Assembly: GCA_031259035.1 (NCBI GenBank)
Contig: JAIRLZ010000115.1
Coordinates: forward strand, 1 to 5,712
Source: Treponema sp.
GTDB lineage: Bacteria > Spirochaetota > Spirochaetia > Treponematales > Breznakiellaceae
Length of the DNA: 5,712 nt
Direction of reading: 5' to 3'
Shown one piece after another: positions 4,156 to 5,712 of the stretch. Under the pieces are notes generated by a model. The model had not been told where the DNA came from, did no database searches, and saw only the letters and a program-made list of their open reading frames with translations. Position 1 is the stretch's first letter. Each line of letters begins with the position of its first letter. The translations under genes were made by a program, and so were the position numbers.

Positions 4156-5712
4156 ATGAAAAAAATTATGGGTATTTTCATCCTTGCGTCTGTATTGTCG
4201 GCCTGTTCCGATCCGGCGTTAAAGTGGATAGACGCCCCATCCCCAGACCGCATCCTCTTGTCGACGGACGCCAAGGAAATTGTCTCTTTTACGTTCGGCA
4301 TTGAGGGTGAAACGGACATTCCCATCGGCGCGCAACGTGACATTTCCGGGGAAATCCCCATCACTATCATCCTGCCGGAGGGAAGCGGCTTGAACGCCCT
4401 GACCCCTTCGGTTATATATACCGGCAAGTCGCTGAACCCGCCTTCCGGCGCGGCCGGGGACTTCAGCTCTCCCGTGAAGTATACGGTCACCGCGGAGGAC
4501 GGCTCTACAGCCGATTACCGCGTCAGGGTTTATGTAAAAGGGCCTTCCAGTAAAGAGATAGTCCGTTTTGCTATTGACCTGCCCCAGTCCGAAACCCTCC
4601 TGTCCGCGGACGGGACTATAGATCAGGAGGAAGGCGTCATCACGGTTGCGGTTCCGGCAGGGACGGCGCTGTCGGGTTTGACCGCCCATGTCACCCACAC
4701 CGGCGCTTTAACGCTGGGTCCTCTGGGCAACCCTCATCCAACGGAAACCTTTGATTTTACCGGCGATTTTTCCGCTGACACAAGCTGGACGGTTGTCGCG
4801 AAGGACAATTCAACCAAAAAGTATACCGTTGCCGTTGTCAGGGAAAAGAGCCATGACAAGAAGATAACCTCATTCAGGTTAGGCGTCGCGGGGGAGGAGG
4901 ACATCATAGGCGGGGAACCCCAGCCGGACGGGAAGTACCCCATTCTGGCGCTTGTCCCGAAGGGCGAGGATCTTGCCAATAAAGCCCCCTTCATTGACTA
5001 CGTGGGGGAGGCCATAAGCCCGGCGCCGGAGACGCCTCTGGATTTCTCCGCGCCGAAAACCTACACGGTAATGGCGGAAGACGGCAGCGTCAGAGAGTAC
5101 ACGGTGCATATCGTCCAAAAAAACAGCGTTGACGACGACGACAAGTTGATAACAGGCTTTTACTTTAAGGAGCCGCTGGTACAGGGCGTTATAGACCAGG
5201 TGAAACACACCATTGCGCTGACGGTTCCCGCCGGCACGGACCTGAGCGCGTTACGGCCTGAGATTTACTACAAGGGCGCTTCCGTGAGCCCCATAAGCGG
5301 AAGGCCGATGGACTTTACCGGGGCGGCCGCAGAGTCGGCAACTCCGGTAGAATACACGGTGCGCGCCCAGGACGGAAGCACGCAAGAGTACGAGGTTTAT
5401 GTGTTTACCGACCCGTATCCGCCGATAGTTGGTTTTTCCGGCGCAGGGAGCGGCGCAAAGGCGGCTGTGGGTGTCAATACGGACGCAGATACGAGTTCCG
5501 GTACGGATTCGGGAAATTACACCGTTATTGTTGAATTTCCTACCCATATCGAGAGCCCCACATACATCGAGAATCCTACATATATCGAAAATCCGGTGCT
5601 TAATATCACCTATCCCGCCGCCAGCGCGGTTGACAACGAAACGCTTAATCAGATATTAAATCAACTGATCCTGCTTCAAAACAAGGAAGTTTGCAACCAT
5701 ATTACCAACGAG
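4156..5712 (+). CDS. Repeat-containing lipoprotein with four Ig/cadherin-like modules (3' end beyond window)
   Basis: An open frame of 519 codons runs without a stop to the window edge. The ATG has GGAGGTGA (4145-4152) at ideal spacing. The N-terminus, MKKIMGIFILASVLSAC, is a lipoprotein signal peptide: K2-K3, a hydrophobic core, and lipobox LSAC with the lipidated Cys at 17, so the protein should be membrane-anchored and exposed outside the cytoplasm. Four modules of about 85-97 residues follow, at about 41-128, 134-230, 236-321 and 331-418. Each opens with an I-x-x-F strand, has a central V/LP-x-G-x-x-L and mostly ends in a form of YTV-A-DGS-x-x-YTV. They resemble the beta-sandwich modules of many surface lipoproteins in spirochaetes and Bacteroidetes (DUF5018-like), though the exact family is uncertain. 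A Gly/Ser/Ala-rich linker (about 427-453), a hexapeptide repeat (463-480) and a polar helical stretch (about 490-512) follow. No enzymatic motif is visible. A structural or adhesive surface role is inference. Confidence 0.9.
   Translation, partial: MKKIMGIFILASVLSACSDPALKWIDAPSPDRILLSTDAKEIVSFTFGIEGETDIPIGAQRDISGEIPITIILPEGSGLNALTPSVIYTGKSLNPPSGAAGDFSSPVKYTVTAEDGSTADYRVRVYVKGPSSKEIVRFAIDLPQSETLLSADGTIDQEEGVITVAVPAGTALSGLTAHVTHTGALTLGPLGNPHPTETFDFTGDFSADTSWTVVAKDNSTKKYTVAVVREKSHDKKITSFRLGVAGEEDIIGGEPQPDGKYPILALVPKGEDLANKAPFIDYVGEAISPAPETPLDFSAPKTYTVMAEDGSVREYTVHIVQKNSVDDDDKLITGFYFKEPLVQGVIDQVKHTIALTVPAGTDLSALRPEIYYKGASVSPISGRPMDFTGAAAESATPVEYTVRAQDGSTQEYEVYVFTDPYPPIVGFSGAGSGAKAAVGVNTDADTSSGTDSGNYTVIVEFPTHIESPTYIENPTYIENPVLNITYPAASAVDNETLNQILNQLILLQNKEVCNHITNE
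5542..5595 (+). repeat. Three tandem 18-base units encoding a hexapeptide repeat
   Basis: Inside the lipoprotein gene, three 18-base units (5542-5559, 5560-5577, 5578-5595) encode THIESP-TYIENP-TYIENP. The amino acids agree more closely than the bases, with changes such as TAC/TAT, GAG/GAA and CCC/CCT/CCG. This suggests an older duplication kept at protein level rather than a fresh slippage event. The repeat sits between a Gly/Ser-rich linker and the last visible segment of the protein. Confidence 0.85.

Noticed and set aside
3897..4304. 135-codon plus-strand frame crossing the lipoprotein start
   Set aside because: It overlaps the lipoprotein promoter, ribosome site and signal peptide in another frame; the lipoprotein frame has far better evidence.
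4095..5547. Several minus-strand frames opposite the lipoprotein gene
   Set aside because: They are antisense to a gene with a promoter, ribosome site, signal peptide and internal protein repeats, and none has a recognisable motif.

Overview
The window holds one complete two-gene operon on the minus strand, the first codons of a minus-strand regulator at the left edge, a structured intergenic stretch of about 660 bases, and the 5' part of a large plus-strand lipoprotein gene that runs off the right edge. It is bacterial DNA of moderately high GC. A lipoprotein built from repeated 'YTV-x-A-x-DGS' modules, a valS gene without a visible T-box leader, and AT-rich hairpins between genes would fit a Treponema-like spirochaete. 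That assignment is a guess: no rRNA or phylogenetic marker was compared.

Layout from left to right: (1) 1-80, minus strand, the N-terminal helix-turn-helix of a LacI-family repressor, with a good sigma70-type promoter at 99-127. (2) 169-230, a strong hairpin with a U-rich tail that ends the operon to its right. (3) 252-809, minus strand, a 185-residue single-domain HD protein that keeps the residue pattern of the RelA/SpoT (MESH1-type) alarmone hydrolase. (4) 806-3496, minus strand, complete valyl-tRNA synthetase (valS), which overlaps the HD gene by ATGA. (5) 3497-3656, the valS leader and its promoter. (6) 3657-4065, no confident gene, but a dense series of inverted and tandem repeats and a possible tiny-ORF locus on the minus strand. 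(7) 4066-4094, a plus-strand promoter. (8) 4156-5712, plus strand, an exported lipoprotein with four Ig/cadherin-like repeats and a hexapeptide repeat, still open at the window edge.

The strongest functional link is valS with the HD protein. They appear to be transcribed from one promoter, and the 4-base overlap implies translational coupling. If the HD protein hydrolyses (p)ppGpp, the operon pairs tRNA charging with removal of the signal made when charging fails. The lipoprotein and the LacI-type regulator have no visible connection to that operon. No CRISPR array, tRNA, rRNA, transposase or defence gene was seen. The least explained part of the window is 3657-4065.
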